Positions 17,022-25,442 of a stretch of DNA of 64,000 nt are shown one piece after another. The notes beneath the pieces are model-generated. The model had not been told where the DNA came from, did no database searches, and saw nothing but the letters and a program-made list of their open reading frames with translations. The stretch is from Paraliobacillus sp. PM-2 (lineage in GTDB: Bacteria > Bacillota > Bacilli > Bacillales > Amphibacillaceae). The stretch lies in assembly GCF_001368815.1 (NCBI RefSeq), contig NZ_CTEI01000001.1:124001-188000 (forward strand), read 5' to 3'. How positions within the stretch are numbered: the first letter of the stretch is position 1; each line of letters starts with the position of its first letter. A program made the translations under genes and the position numbers.

Positions 17022-19901
17022 ATGTCTAACTTCATTTATCAATTGCAGCAGTCCTATGAAAAAGGATTTATTAATAAGAACAATAAGTATAAAGGGAAAT
17101 TTAAGCCAGAGTTATTGTTAAATAATCAACATAAAAAGCAAAACGTACTAACAACGTTAATAGATGAGTTGAAAGATTGTCGATCTTTCTTATTTTCAGT
17201 TGCTTTTATTACAGAAGGTGGGTTAGCAACTTTAAAGTCCCATTTGCTAGATTTGCATCATAAAGATGTCAAAGGATGTATTCTTACTTCAACTTATCAA
17301 TATTTTAATCAACCTAAGATATTTAAAGAATTACTTAAGTTAAAAAATGTAGAAGTGCGTATATCGGATGTAGAAGGTTTTCATTCAAAAGGTTACATTT
17401 TCCAACACGACAACTATTCTACATTAATTGTAGGAAGCTCAAACTTATCTGCCAATGCTCTAAAGGTGAACTATGAATGGAATATTAAATTAACCTCACA
17501 TGATAATGGCGAATTACTTCATTATTTTCAAAAGCAATTTAATGAAATGTGGGGGCATTCGACAACGTTAACATATGATTGGATTGAACAATACCAAAGT
17601 CAATGTAAACAGATTCAACACACAAAGGTTGCTGAAATGGCTCCTAGTTACATAAGTAATAAAATGGAGCAAGCGCTAACCATTGAACCAAATAAAATGC
17701 AAGTACAAGCTCTAAAGGGAATTCAGGCTATTAGAAACCAAGGTCAGGATCGAGGACTAATCATCTCCGCTACTGGTACTGGAAAGACCTATTTAGCAGC
17801 ATTTGATGTAAGAAACGAAAGGCCAAAACGTATGTTGTTCATTGTTCATCGGGAACAAATTTTGCAAAAAGCAAAACAAGACTTTATGAAAATATTAGGT
17901 GGAAATGAAAATGATTTTGGAATTTTAACAGGTAGTAGTAAGCAAATTGATCGGAAATATGTTTTTGCAACGGTCCAAACAATTTCTAAAGAAGAAACGT
18001 TGCAACAACTTAACGAAGATTCTTTTGATTATATATTAATAGATGAGAGTCATCGAGCTGGTGCTAATTCCTATCAACGTATTATTAATCATTTTAGTCC
18101 AGAATTCTTATTAGGTATGACTGCTACACCAGAACGAACCGATGGGTATGATTTATTTCAATTATTTAATTACAATATAGCTTATGAAATTAGACTACAA
18201 GAAGCATTAGAAGAAGATATGCTGGTACCTTTTCATTATTATGGTGTGACCGACCTTGAAATTGACGGAGAGGTTAAAGATGTTGCACTCTTTAATCAAT
18301 TGGTTTCTGATGAGCGAATAAAGCAGATTATTGAAAAAATTGAATATTATAGTTATTCAGGTGATAAAGTTAGAGGTTTAATGTTTTGTAGCACAAAAAA
18401 AGAAGCGAGTCATTTATCTGCGTTATTTAACCAACATGGTTTAAAAACAGTTGCATTAACAGGTGATGATCCACAAGAAACTAGACAATATCAAGTGAAT
18501 AGACTTGAGAATGGATACCTAGATTACATTATCACGGTTAATATTTTTAATGAAGGTATTGATATACCAGCAATTAATCAAGTAGTTATGCTTAGACAAA
18601 CAGATTCTAGTATTATTTTTATCCAGCAGCTAGGCAGAGGATTGCGAAAGCATGAGTCGAAGCAACATCTCACAGTGATTGACTTCATTGGAAATTATCA
18701 AAATAACTTCTTAATTCCAGTTGCTTTATCAGGGGATAATTCACAAAATAAAGATTCTATCCGGCGTAAAATGATTGATACAAGCTATATCAAGGGTACA
18801 TCAACCGTTAATTTTGAAGCGGTTGCAAAGCAGAGAATCTATGAATCTATTAAAACGGCCAATTTAATGCACATGAAAGTATTAAAGGATGCCTATCAAA
18901 CATTAAAAATGCGCATTGGACGTATGCCATTATTAGAAGATTTTTATGATTATAATTCAGTAGATCCTACCGTCATTGTAGATAAGAAAAGCAATATGTT
19001 AGTCTTCTTACAATCTATTAAGGAAGAAGTAAGTGATATACCCAAGCATGCTGAACAAATTTTGACCTTTATCTCTCAGGAGGTACTACCAGGAAAACGA
19101 AAACATGAAATTATTCTGTTGCAAACGTTGCTAGAAAACGTTTCACTTAGTAAACATATGTTTATGGAAATACTCGCTTCAAAAGGTTTACCGATGGATG
19201 ATCAAATAGTAAGATCCGTTGAAAGAATAGTGCAGCTGGAATTCTTCACAGCACCAGAACAAAAGAAATATGGAAGTGAACCGATTGTTAATGTACGAGA
19301 TGATAAGTATGAGATGCCAGAAAAATTCCAACAATATCTAACGCAGTCATGGTTTAAAAAATTAGTACAAGACGTATTAGCCGTGGCGGAAAAAAGATCT
19401 CGTCGTTTTGACAAAGAACAGTCCTTAACAAGGTTAGAAAAATACTCACGTAAAGATGTTTGTAAGTATTTAAATTGGGATAATGACGAAGGTTCTACAA
19501 TGTATGGATATAAAACAAAGCATGGAACTTGTCCTATTTTTGTTACATATCATAAAAAAGAAGATGTGGAAGCTAGCGTCAATTATGAAGATACTTTTAA
19601 GAGTCCTGAAGTATTACATTGGTATACAAAAAGTAGACGTCGTAAGACCTCAAAAGAAGTAATAAATATAATTGAAGCAGAAGAAAGAAACATAAATATA
19701 CATTTGTTTGTTAAGAAAGATGATGATGAAGGTAATGACTTTTATTATTTGGGTGAAGCAACACCTGATCAGGCAACTGTAGAAGAAACTACAATGATTG
19801 GTAAAAATAAAGAAGAACTTCCAGTGGTTACGATGGATTTACATCTAGATGAGACAGTAGATCAAGCAATCTATGATTATTTGCATGAAAATATTATATA
19901 A
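17022..19901 (+). CDS. PLD-nuclease/SF2 helicase with DUF3427-like C-terminus
   Basis: A 959-residue multidomain protein. Residues ~40-190 form a phospholipase-D-like nuclease module with the HxK motif at 121-123 (HSKGY) and GSSNLSANAL at 138-147. Residues ~220-400 are the DEAD/DEAH ATPase with Walker A SATGTGKT (249-256), DESH (341-344) and TATPERTDG. The helicase C domain follows with IFNEGIDIP and motif VI QQLGRGLRKH. The last ~300 residues match the position and style of DUF3427 (RKDVCKYLNWDNDEGSTMYG, TCPIFVTYHK). Helicases of this layout are widespread in accessory regions and are suspected to act in DNA repair or phage defence. Start 17022 is chosen because GGGAG precedes it and a terminator and promoter lie upstream. 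Convergent with a Nudix gene. Confidence 0.92.
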   Translation: MSNFIYQLQQSYEKGFINKNNKYKGKFKPELLLNNQHKKQNVLTTLIDELKDCRSFLFSVAFITEGGLATLKSHLLDLHHKDVKGCILTSTYQYFNQPKIFKELLKLKNVEVRISDVEGFHSKGYIFQHDNYSTLIVGSSNLSANALKVNYEWNIKLTSHDNGELLHYFQKQFNEMWGHSTTLTYDWIEQYQSQCKQIQHTKVAEMAPSYISNKMEQALTIEPNKMQVQALKGIQAIRNQGQDRGLIISATGTGKTYLAAFDVRNERPKRMLFIVHREQILQKAKQDFMKILGGNENDFGILTGSSKQIDRKYVFATVQTISKEETLQQLNEDSFDYILIDESHRAGANSYQRIINHFSPEFLLGMTATPERTDGYDLFQLFNYNIAYEIRLQEALEEDMLVPFHYYGVTDLEIDGEVKDVALFNQLVSDERIKQIIEKIEYYSYSGDKVRGLMFCSTKKEASHLSALFNQHGLKTVALTGDDPQETRQYQVNRLENGYLDYIITVNIFNEGIDIPAINQVVMLRQTDSSIIFIQQLGRGLRKHESKQHLTVIDFIGNYQNNFLIPVALSGDNSQNKDSIRRKMIDTSYIKGTSTVNFEAVAKQRIYESIKTANLMHMKVLKDAYQTLKMRIGRMPLLEDFYDYNSVDPTVIVDKKSNMLVFLQSIKEEVSDIPKHAEQILTFISQEVLPGKRKHEIILLQTLLENVSLSKHMFMEILASKGLPMDDQIVRSVERIVQLEFFTAPEQKKYGSEPIVNVRDDKYEMPEKFQQYLTQSWFKKLVQDVLAVAEKRSRRFDKEQSLTRLEKYSRKDVCKYLNWDNDEGSTMYGYKTKHGTCPIFVTYHKKEDVEASVNYEDTFKSPEVLHWYTKSRRRKTSKEVINIIEAEERNINIHLFVKKDDDEGNDFYYLGEATPDQATVEETTMIGKNKEELPVVTMDLHLDETVDQAIYDYLHENII

Positions 19902-19905
19902 TAAG

Positions 19906-19936
19906 AAGAGCACATCAGTATTTATGTGCTCTTTCC
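19906..19936 (+). terminator. Terminator of helicase gene inside Nudix 3' end
   Basis: AAGAGCACA (19906-19914) pairs with TGTGCTCTT (19925-19933) and is followed by TT. The 3' arm is part of the last codons of the convergent Nudix gene, so the two convergent genes share this hairpin. Confidence 0.75.
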
Positions 19937-20328
19937 GTTTGTTTCATTATCGTTTCTACAGCTGGAATATCTGCAGGAGCCCAAACAATTGAATTGAGGT
20001 TTTCCTTTGGCAACCAAATTAATTTTGTGTGTTCACTTGCTATCGGTGTGCCAGAGATAAGAGTTGCTTCAAGTGCAATTAATTGAATAATAAAGTTATC
20101 ATATTCATGTGTATGATCATGGATCACATTACCAGCTTGAATTACACAATCTAATTCCTCTTGAATTTCGCGTTCCAAAGCTTCTTGTAAATTCTCTCCT
20201 GCTTCTACTTTTCCGCCAGGAAACTCCCACTTGTTTGGTATAGACATATCGAGCGAGCGTAAAGCACATAAAACTTCCTCTTTAGTATTCTGCATAACAG
20301 CTGCTACTACTTTTACTTTCTTCTTCAT
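19915..20328 (-). CDS. Nudix (deoxy)nucleoside triphosphate pyrophosphohydrolase
   Basis: A 137-residue MutT-like Nudix hydrolase. The Nudix box is complete: GGKVEAGENLQEAL then REIQEELDC. The neighbouring ALRSLDMSIPNKWEFPGGK and the C-terminal WLPKENL are typical of 8-oxo-dGTP/CTP pyrophosphohydrolases that clean nucleotide pools. The ATG at 20328 is preferred because GGAGG lies 5 nt upstream; the longer frame has none. It converges with the DUF3427-type helicase. Nudix enzymes and this helicase type seem to occur together in several bacteria (from memory, not checked), which suggests a functional pair. Confidence 0.9.
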   Translation of the reverse strand: MKKKVKVVAAVMQNTKEEVLCALRSLDMSIPNKWEFPGGKVEAGENLQEALEREIQEELDCVIQAGNVIHDHTHEYDNFIIQLIALEATLISGTPIASEHTKLIWLPKENLNSIVWAPADIPAVETIMKQTERAHKY

Positions 20329-20501
20329 GTGAAACCTCCGAATTATCGTAGTTATTATATATTCTAGCATTTAAAAGATGGACCAGCTAGATTTTTGGAT
20401 CTTAAGATTAGATATTGTACAGATTTGAAAACGAAACTGTTTGGTGAGATAAGATGTTAGTGAAAATGAATAGAATAGTTAATTTAAAGTTTTTACGGGG
20501 C

Positions 20502-20512
20502 GTCACTGTGAC
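20502..20512. repeat. 11-bp palindrome GTCAC-T-GTGAC
   Basis: Perfect palindrome in the otherwise empty stretch 20329-20556. Possible protein-binding site; nothing else was recognised in this stretch. Confidence 0.3.
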
Positions 20513-20556
20513 AAAAGATCATTTAATAAGGTAAAGCATTTTGATAATTATTGAAA

Positions 20557-20611
20557 AGAAGCATAGGAGGAACAATTAACCCATTATGTTAGTTGTTTCT
20601 CCTATGCTTCT
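20557..20611 (-). terminator. Terminator of exported-protein gene
   Basis: 24-bp arms (20557-20580 and 20588-20611) pair with two mismatches around a 7-nt loop. On the minus strand the stem ends in CTTCTTTTC. The gene's stop codon is 10 nt upstream. Confidence 0.8.
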
Positions 20612-20621
20612 TTATAGAATA

Positions 20622-21122
20622 CTATTTTCTTTTGCTTGCTAACTTTTCTTTGATTTTTTGATCAATCTCATCAATTGGTGTTTCTAAAGACGGGTAATCC
20701 TTATTGTGTCCTGATGCATATCTTAAAGCCTTACCTTTTATAATGTTAAATTTGCCTTGATGAGCACCAACTACACCATAATACGCTTCATCTAGTACGT
20801 TTAAGTCTCCATTGGCTCCAAACAAGATCACTTTTTCATTGGGTTTCATATTTGGAACGCCATCAAAGTGGGCATAAGCTGATGAGCCATATGATCCAGT
20901 TTCATAAAAAGATTGCTTTTCAGCGAATGGCTGAATTTCTTGACTTTGTTCAGTAAGATTAACATCTCCATACTTTTTCACAAATGCTGTGTCTTCTGAA
21001 TTAAATTCTTTTCCGGTTTCATATTTTTGATTGATTTCATTAAATCGTTGTTGAATCTCACTTTCTGTTAATTTAGTATTACCCTCTTCAGCCCCTACTA
21101 GAATAGGAACAAGAAACCCCAT
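20622..21122 (-). CDS. Exported protein of unknown function, frameshifted signal peptide
   Basis: A 166-residue frame whose N-terminus (MGFLVPILVGAEEGN) looks like the second half of a signal peptide. The module EIQQRFNEINQKYETGKEFN plus FVKKYGD is shared with the next upstream gene, as is SFYETGSYGSS. The C-terminal half (KPNEKVILFGANGDL, YYGVVGAHQGKFNII) is not shared and not recognised. The frame as it stands has no good ribosome binding site. A TTG at 21160 with AAAGGG upstream would start MKKIIVSTLFF, but one T is missing in a seven-T tract, so the two parts are out of frame. The gene may be inactive, slippage-controlled or affected by a sequencing error. Confidence 0.65.
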   Translation of the reverse strand: MGFLVPILVGAEEGNTKLTESEIQQRFNEINQKYETGKEFNSEDTAFVKKYGDVNLTEQSQEIQPFAEKQSFYETGSYGSSAYAHFDGVPNMKPNEKVILFGANGDLNVLDEAYYGVVGAHQGKFNIIKGKALRYASGHNKDYPSLETPIDEIDQKIKEKLASKRK

Positions 21123-21160
21123 AGATAAAAAAACAAGGTACTAACAATAATTTTCTTCAA
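21123..21160 (-). other. Out-of-frame signal-peptide start with T7 tract
   Basis: TTG 21160 opens MKKIIVSTLFF. The T7 tract at 21133-21127 breaks the frame; with eight T the reading would run MKKIIVSTLFFLSMGFLVPI and on into the mature protein, ending in an Ala-type cleavage region before EEGN. Confidence 0.65.
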
Positions 21161-21324
21161 AACTATCAACCCTTTCTTTTTTTAAATTTTGGCATCAATG
21201 GTTATAATAGTACATTGTTTATTAAAAAGTGTAAATAGAGAGAGTAAATTACATTTCTATTCTGTTATTTTATAAAAACGGTTAGAAGGAATGAAAGTCT
21301 AAACAAATTTAACGTTCCTTAGTA

Positions 21325-22059
21325 CTACACTGGATCACCTAAAATTGTAAAAGAACCGTCTAACAGTTTAAAATCTACATATGTATTAGTTGCGGAATAA
21401 GCTACACTACCTCTATACTCAACCGATCTTGAAAAGAATATTGAGTTTTGATTTGTGACAGAATCACTAAGAGTTTTTGAATACACAATCCCAATGCCCC
21501 CACTTCCTATTGTTCCGTAAGCTGTATGAGTAACATAAGCTGTGATTTTTGAAGGTGTAATATCATTAGTATCTAATTTTCCGGCAGTTATGGCTATACT
21601 ATAAGAGTTTTTGAAGACTCCATGTTCTGAACTAATTGTTCCTTCTAAGTATCCATCAAAACTATCAGAAGAGTTATATGATTCAGTTTCATAGAAAGAC
21701 TTTGTTTCCAGTAATGGAATTTCGATTTCTTGAATTGTCTCAGGAATATTATGATCATCTCCATACTTTTTCACAAATGCTGCATCTTCCAAATCAAATT
21801 CTTCTCCCATTTCATATTTTTGATTAATTTCATCAAAACGATGTTGGATCTCACGTGCTGTTAATTCTGATTCTATATTTTTAGTACTTACTAAAATGAA
21901 AATTGAAAATCCTATTAACAAAACTAAGATCAAACTAAAGAAACCAATAGTTATTTTTTTAAAACCTTTCAATCTTTTAATGACTAAGACTATTAAAACT
22001 ATTATGCTTATTGTAAAAATTAAGATAAGCATTCCGATTAAGTTGTAATTATCTAACAT
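21325..22059 (-). CDS. Membrane-anchored paralogue of the neighbouring exported protein
   Basis: About 244 residues. Two N-terminal membrane helices (roughly residues 9-30 and 38-60), then the module ELTAREIQHRFDEINQKYEM and FVKKYGDDH that the downstream gene also has, the SFYETESYNSS segment, and a C-terminal ~110-residue beta-rich domain (ITAYVTHTAYGTIGSGGIGI, SFTILGDP) that looks extracellular. ATG 22059 is chosen since AAAAAGGA lies 9 nt upstream; ATG 22068 overlaps that site. The two genes probably arose by duplication of the shared module followed by acquisition of different C-terminal domains. Function unknown. Confidence 0.7.
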   Translation of the reverse strand: MLDNYNLIGMLILIFTISIIVLIVLVIKRLKGFKKITIGFFSLILVLLIGFSIFILVSTKNIESELTAREIQHRFDEINQKYEMGEEFDLEDAAFVKKYGDDHNIPETIQEIEIPLLETKSFYETESYNSSDSFDGYLEGTISSEHGVFKNSYSIAITAGKLDTNDITPSKITAYVTHTAYGTIGSGGIGIVYSKTLSDSVTNQNSIFFSRSVEYRGSVAYSATNTYVDFKLLDGSFTILGDPV

Positions 22060-22283
22060 TCTAGACATCCTTTTTCAATTGTATTTTTATGGATTTCACA
22101 ATAACTTTATCATGCATCTTACAATTTAAAAAGGGATATTAAAATAGAGATTCTTTTTCTAACAAGTAAAAATACCGATTGTAGTGGAGCCCCCCTTTCT
22201 ATCTTAACAGAAGAAGATGTAGAGAATAACGAAGATTATTTTACTTTAATAAACAGAAGCATTAAAAGGATAACTATGCTTAA

Positions 22284-22321
22284 AAAAGAACCGGATAGTC
22301 ATGCTACCCGGTTCTTTTCCT
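22284..22321 (-). terminator. Terminator of the tandem-repeat exported protein
   Basis: AAAAGAACCGG (22284-22294) pairs with CCGGTTCTTTT (22308-22318). On the minus strand a six-T run follows. Confidence 0.85.
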
Positions 22322-22837
22322 TTACTTAATGATTTGATTAAAAACTTCGCCATTGTTCAAGTCAACAATTTTTAATCTGTTTGTATCTTTAATAAAAATA
22401 CTTTTATATTGTTTTTGACTGTCTTCACTATTTACGAACATCACACGTTTATGCTGGTTATCTTCTACAATGCATGCATGATCGTCATCAGCATCGATTT
22501 GTGCTTCTAGTGTATCAAATTCATAAAAATCATCTACATCAACAGCTGATTCATTTTCTTCTTCAGATTCGTTATCATCGTCATCTGCTTCTGGTTTGTC
22601 TGTATTTGTAATCACTTGATTGAAAACTTCGCTATTGTTTAGGTCAACAATTTTCAATCTGTTTGTGTCTTTAATAAAGATACTCTTATATTGTTTTTGA
22701 CTGTCTTCGCTGTTTACGAACATCACGCGTTTCTGTTGGTTATCTTCTACGATGCGTGCATGATCGTCATTAGCATCAATTTGTGCTTCTAGTGTGTCAA
22801 ACTCATAAAAATCATCTACATCAACAGCTGACTCATT
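22322..22837 (-). repeat. Two near-identical 282-bp tandem units within the exported protein gene
   Basis: Units 22837-22556 and 22555-22322 (the last lacks the linker) encode NESAVDVDDFYEFDTLEAQI onward with only a handful of amino-acid changes. The first, older copy upstream is clearly diverged. Confidence 0.85.
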
Positions 22838-23233
22838 TTCCTCTTCTAATTCATTGTCATCATCTGCTTCTGGTTCATCTGTAGGTGTGATCACTTGATT
22901 TAGAATTGGACCTTTATCCAAGTCAATTACTTTTAGTCTGTTTGTGTTTTTAATAAAAATGCTTTTGTATTGCTGATTATTGTCGGTAAGTACAAGGACA
23001 CGTTTTTCAGCATTGTCTTCAACGACTTGCACGTTGTAATCTTCCACATCATCAATGTACGCTTCTAACACCTCATATTCGGTGAACTGTTGTAAATTAT
23101 CACCATCATTTATCTGATCATGAACATACGATTGTCCTTTCATTTGATCAGTTGCATCAACACTTCCCGTCCCAGCAAAACCTCCTGTGAATAATAATGC
23201 ACCTGCCATGGCAGTTAAAAATAATGTTTTCAT
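22322..23233 (-). CDS. Secreted acidic protein with three tandem repeats
   Basis: A 303-residue protein with a signal peptide (MKTLFLTAMAGALLFTGGFA) and three copies of a ~68-residue domain at about 48-116, 141-208 and 235-303. Each reads Y/F-E-x-x-x-LEAxID, VEDN..KRV, QYKSIFIK-TNRLK, and ends FNQ-I. They are joined by linkers almost wholly of Asp/Glu (EADDDNELEEENES). Copies 2 and 3 are near-identical, so a recent duplication. GGAGG precedes the ATG. It is divergent from the response regulator of a two-component system with a PepSY partner. The small alpha-beta repeats are compatible with a PepSY-like fold, but that is a guess; a cell-surface sensor, inhibitor or cation-binding protein are options. 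Confidence 0.8.
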   Translation of the reverse strand: MKTLFLTAMAGALLFTGGFAGTGSVDATDQMKGQSYVHDQINDGDNLQQFTEYEVLEAYIDDVEDYNVQVVEDNAEKRVLVLTDNNQQYKSIFIKNTNRLKVIDLDKGPILNQVITPTDEPEADDDNELEEENESAVDVDDFYEFDTLEAQIDANDDHARIVEDNQQKRVMFVNSEDSQKQYKSIFIKDTNRLKIVDLNNSEVFNQVITNTDKPEADDDDNESEEENESAVDVDDFYEFDTLEAQIDADDDHACIVEDNQHKRVMFVNSEDSQKQYKSIFIKDTNRLKIVDLNNGEVFNQIIK

Positions 23234-23402
23234 ACGTTTACCTCCTTGTTTAACTGAATAATTCCATTATATCGATGAAAGATAATAGCATCTTTAGAAC
23301 AAAATTAGAATTTGATTAGAATAGCTTTAAAAAGTTATTTCTTAAATGTCTAATGATATAATGAAAGGAGAATAATTTAGACGGTCGAAAGAAGGGAAGT
23401 AA

Positions 23403-24083
23403 ATGACACGGATACTGATTGTGGAAGATGAAGCATCTATTGCGCGTGTATTAGCGTTGGAACTGAAGCATGAAGGATATCAAGTGATAACTGCTGAGAC
23501 AGGTGATGAAGGTTTAATGCGTGCGGAAAGCGAATCTTGGGATTTGCTTTTGCTAGATGTGATGCTTCCAGAACGTAGCGGTATGGATATTTTACGCCGT
23601 TTGCGATCTGGGGGTAATGCAACTCCGGTTATTATGCTAACAGCACGTGATGCAGTACCAGATAAAGTTTCGGGGCTTGACCAAGGTGCGAATGATTATG
23701 TCACAAAACCTTTTGATATGGAGGAATTATTGGCTCGGGTACGTGCTTGCTTACGCCAAGGTCATACAGCGGTCGAATCTGAAGTTTTCACCGTTGCAGA
23801 TTTATCTGCCAATGTTCAAACGCGTCAAGTTACACGTGCAAACCATCCAATTGAATTGACACCACGCGAATTCGACCTGTTAATTTATTTATTGCGCAAT
23901 AAAGACATCGTATTAACACGTGATCAACTCCTTCATAACGTTTGGGGGTTTGATTATGCGGGAGAAACGAATGTTGTCGATGTTTATATTCGTTATCTAC
24001 GGCAAAAAATTGATCATAATTATACAGGAACGTTGATCCAGACGGTCCGGGGCGTTGGCTATGTATTGCGTGAGGCCACATGA
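23403..24083 (+). CDS. OmpR-family response regulator (YkoG-like)
   Basis: A 226-residue response regulator. The receiver domain has the acidic pocket Glu8-Asp9, phospho-acceptor Asp52 (LLLLDVMLPERSG), Thr80 and Lys102 (VTKPFD). The C-terminal winged helix (ELTPREFDLLIYLLRNKD, NVVDVYIRYLRQKID, QTVRGVGYVLRE) is of OmpR/PhoB type. Its stop overlaps the kinase start by 4 nt (ATGA), so they are coupled. With the PepSY gene that follows, the set resembles B. subtilis ykoG-ykoH-ykoI. A likely target is the divergently transcribed repeat-protein gene ~170 nt upstream (inference). Confidence 0.93.
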   Translation: MTRILIVEDEASIARVLALELKHEGYQVITAETGDEGLMRAESESWDLLLLDVMLPERSGMDILRRLRSGGNATPVIMLTARDAVPDKVSGLDQGANDYVTKPFDMEELLARVRACLRQGHTAVESEVFTVADLSANVQTRQVTRANHPIELTPREFDLLIYLLRNKDIVLTRDQLLHNVWGFDYAGETNVVDVYIRYLRQKIDHNYTGTLIQTVRGVGYVLREAT

Positions 24084-25435
24084 AGTTAAAGACAAGGATT
24101 CAGCTATTAACAACGGGATTACTCGTTGTACTGTTGTTGGCAGCACATGTCGGTATTTATGTTGCATCTAATCATTTACTTGTAAAAACAGTGACCGATC
24201 GATTAGACGATCAATCAGAGGATATTTTACAAGCCTTGCAAAAGAGTGATGGAGATGAATCAATAGCACAGCTAATTAAAGCATCTACCCCAACGAATGG
24301 CATGGTCCGCGTTATTTCTGACGGTGACACTATACTATCCATAGGTACCCGTGTTCCCGAATTACGGGAATTGGAACCTTCTTACGCTGGAAAGTATCAG
24401 ACAGCTGTACGTGACACATCGGTTGGACGGGCAGCGTCTGTTTTCTTTCCACTAATTTGGTCTGATGGTCAAGTCGTAACGTTAGAGATCACGGAAAGTT
24501 TGGCACAGGAAGAAAAAACATTAACGGTATTGCGTGGGGTTTTGCTCGTTAGCGCACTATTTATCTTGCTACCGGTGGTTTTCGGAGCCCGACTGCTTGC
24601 AGGATTAATTACCAAACCTATTGGAACACTGATCACGACGATGGATGATATTGAACGAAGTGGCAGTTTTCAAACCATTTCTAAAAAAAGACGCACGAAT
24701 GATGAACTTAGCTTATTAACTCAAACGTTTAACCGGATGATTAATCGTTTGGAGGGTAATTTTTCGCGTCAGCAGCAATTCGTTTCTGATGCTTCGCATG
24801 AACTCAAAACCCCTTTAACCGTTATTAATAGTTATGCGAGTGTATTGTCACGTTGGGGGAAGAGTGATCCTGCCGTTCGTGATGAAGCGATTGAAGCCAT
24901 TCAATCCGAAACAAACCGGATGCAGCATTTGGTGAAACAGTTACTGGATTTAGCTCGGGAAGACCAGCAAGGTGAACTAAATCTAGAGCAACATAATATT
25001 ATACATCTAAGTAGACAAACGGTTCAGCGTATGAAGCAAATAACCAATAATGAGATGACAGTGAGCGGACCGGAACTAACGGTATTCATTGATGCAGAAA
25101 AGTATCAGCAGTTACTGTTTATTCTTCTAGATAATGCGATTAAATATGGAGATGATCCGATTTCCGTTTCAATAACAAAAGATGAGCAAGCGTTCATACT
25201 GACGGTAGCTGATCATGGACCTGGTATTGATCCGGCAGAGTGGGATCGGGTTTTTGATAGGTTCTTCCGAGTTGATAAAGCGCGCAGTCGAAATAAAGGT
25301 GGTACTGGGCTTGGCTTAGCGCTTGCCTATCAGATTGTTAAGGCTCATGGTGGGACAATTCAGGTGCAGGGCAACGAACCTCAAGGCACCAAGTTCATTG
25401 TTTGTTTACCTTTGGAAGTAATAGAGAGGAGGTAG
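24080..25435 (+). CDS. Two-component sensor histidine kinase (YkoH-like)
   Basis: A 451-residue membrane kinase: helix 1 at ~9-30, an extracellular loop ~31-150 with a sensor fold, helix 2 at ~152-175, HAMP (~176-230), then the H-box SDASHELKTPL with phospho-acceptor His240, and the HATPase domain with the N-box LLDNAIKYG, G1 VADHGPGID, F FDRFFRVDKA and G2 GGTGLGLAL. All catalytic motifs are intact. It partners the upstream regulator. The signal is unknown; a cell-envelope cue fits with the PepSY protein downstream. Confidence 0.94.
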   Translation: MKLKTRIQLLTTGLLVVLLLAAHVGIYVASNHLLVKTVTDRLDDQSEDILQALQKSDGDESIAQLIKASTPTNGMVRVISDGDTILSIGTRVPELRELEPSYAGKYQTAVRDTSVGRAASVFFPLIWSDGQVVTLEITESLAQEEKTLTVLRGVLLVSALFILLPVVFGARLLAGLITKPIGTLITTMDDIERSGSFQTISKKRRTNDELSLLTQTFNRMINRLEGNFSRQQQFVSDASHELKTPLTVINSYASVLSRWGKSDPAVRDEAIEAIQSETNRMQHLVKQLLDLAREDQQGELNLEQHNIIHLSRQTVQRMKQITNNEMTVSGPELTVFIDAEKYQQLLFILLDNAIKYGDDPISVSITKDEQAFILTVADHGPGIDPAEWDRVFDRFFRVDKARSRNKGGTGLGLALAYQIVKAHGGTIQVQGNEPQGTKFIVCLPLEVIERR

Positions 25436-25442
25436 TTGGAAA

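Noticed and set aside
22111-22329. Plus-strand open frame of ~70 codons between two exported-protein genes
   Set aside because: No start codon or ribosome binding site, and it overlaps the terminator and 3' end of the minus-strand gene; at most a decayed remnant.
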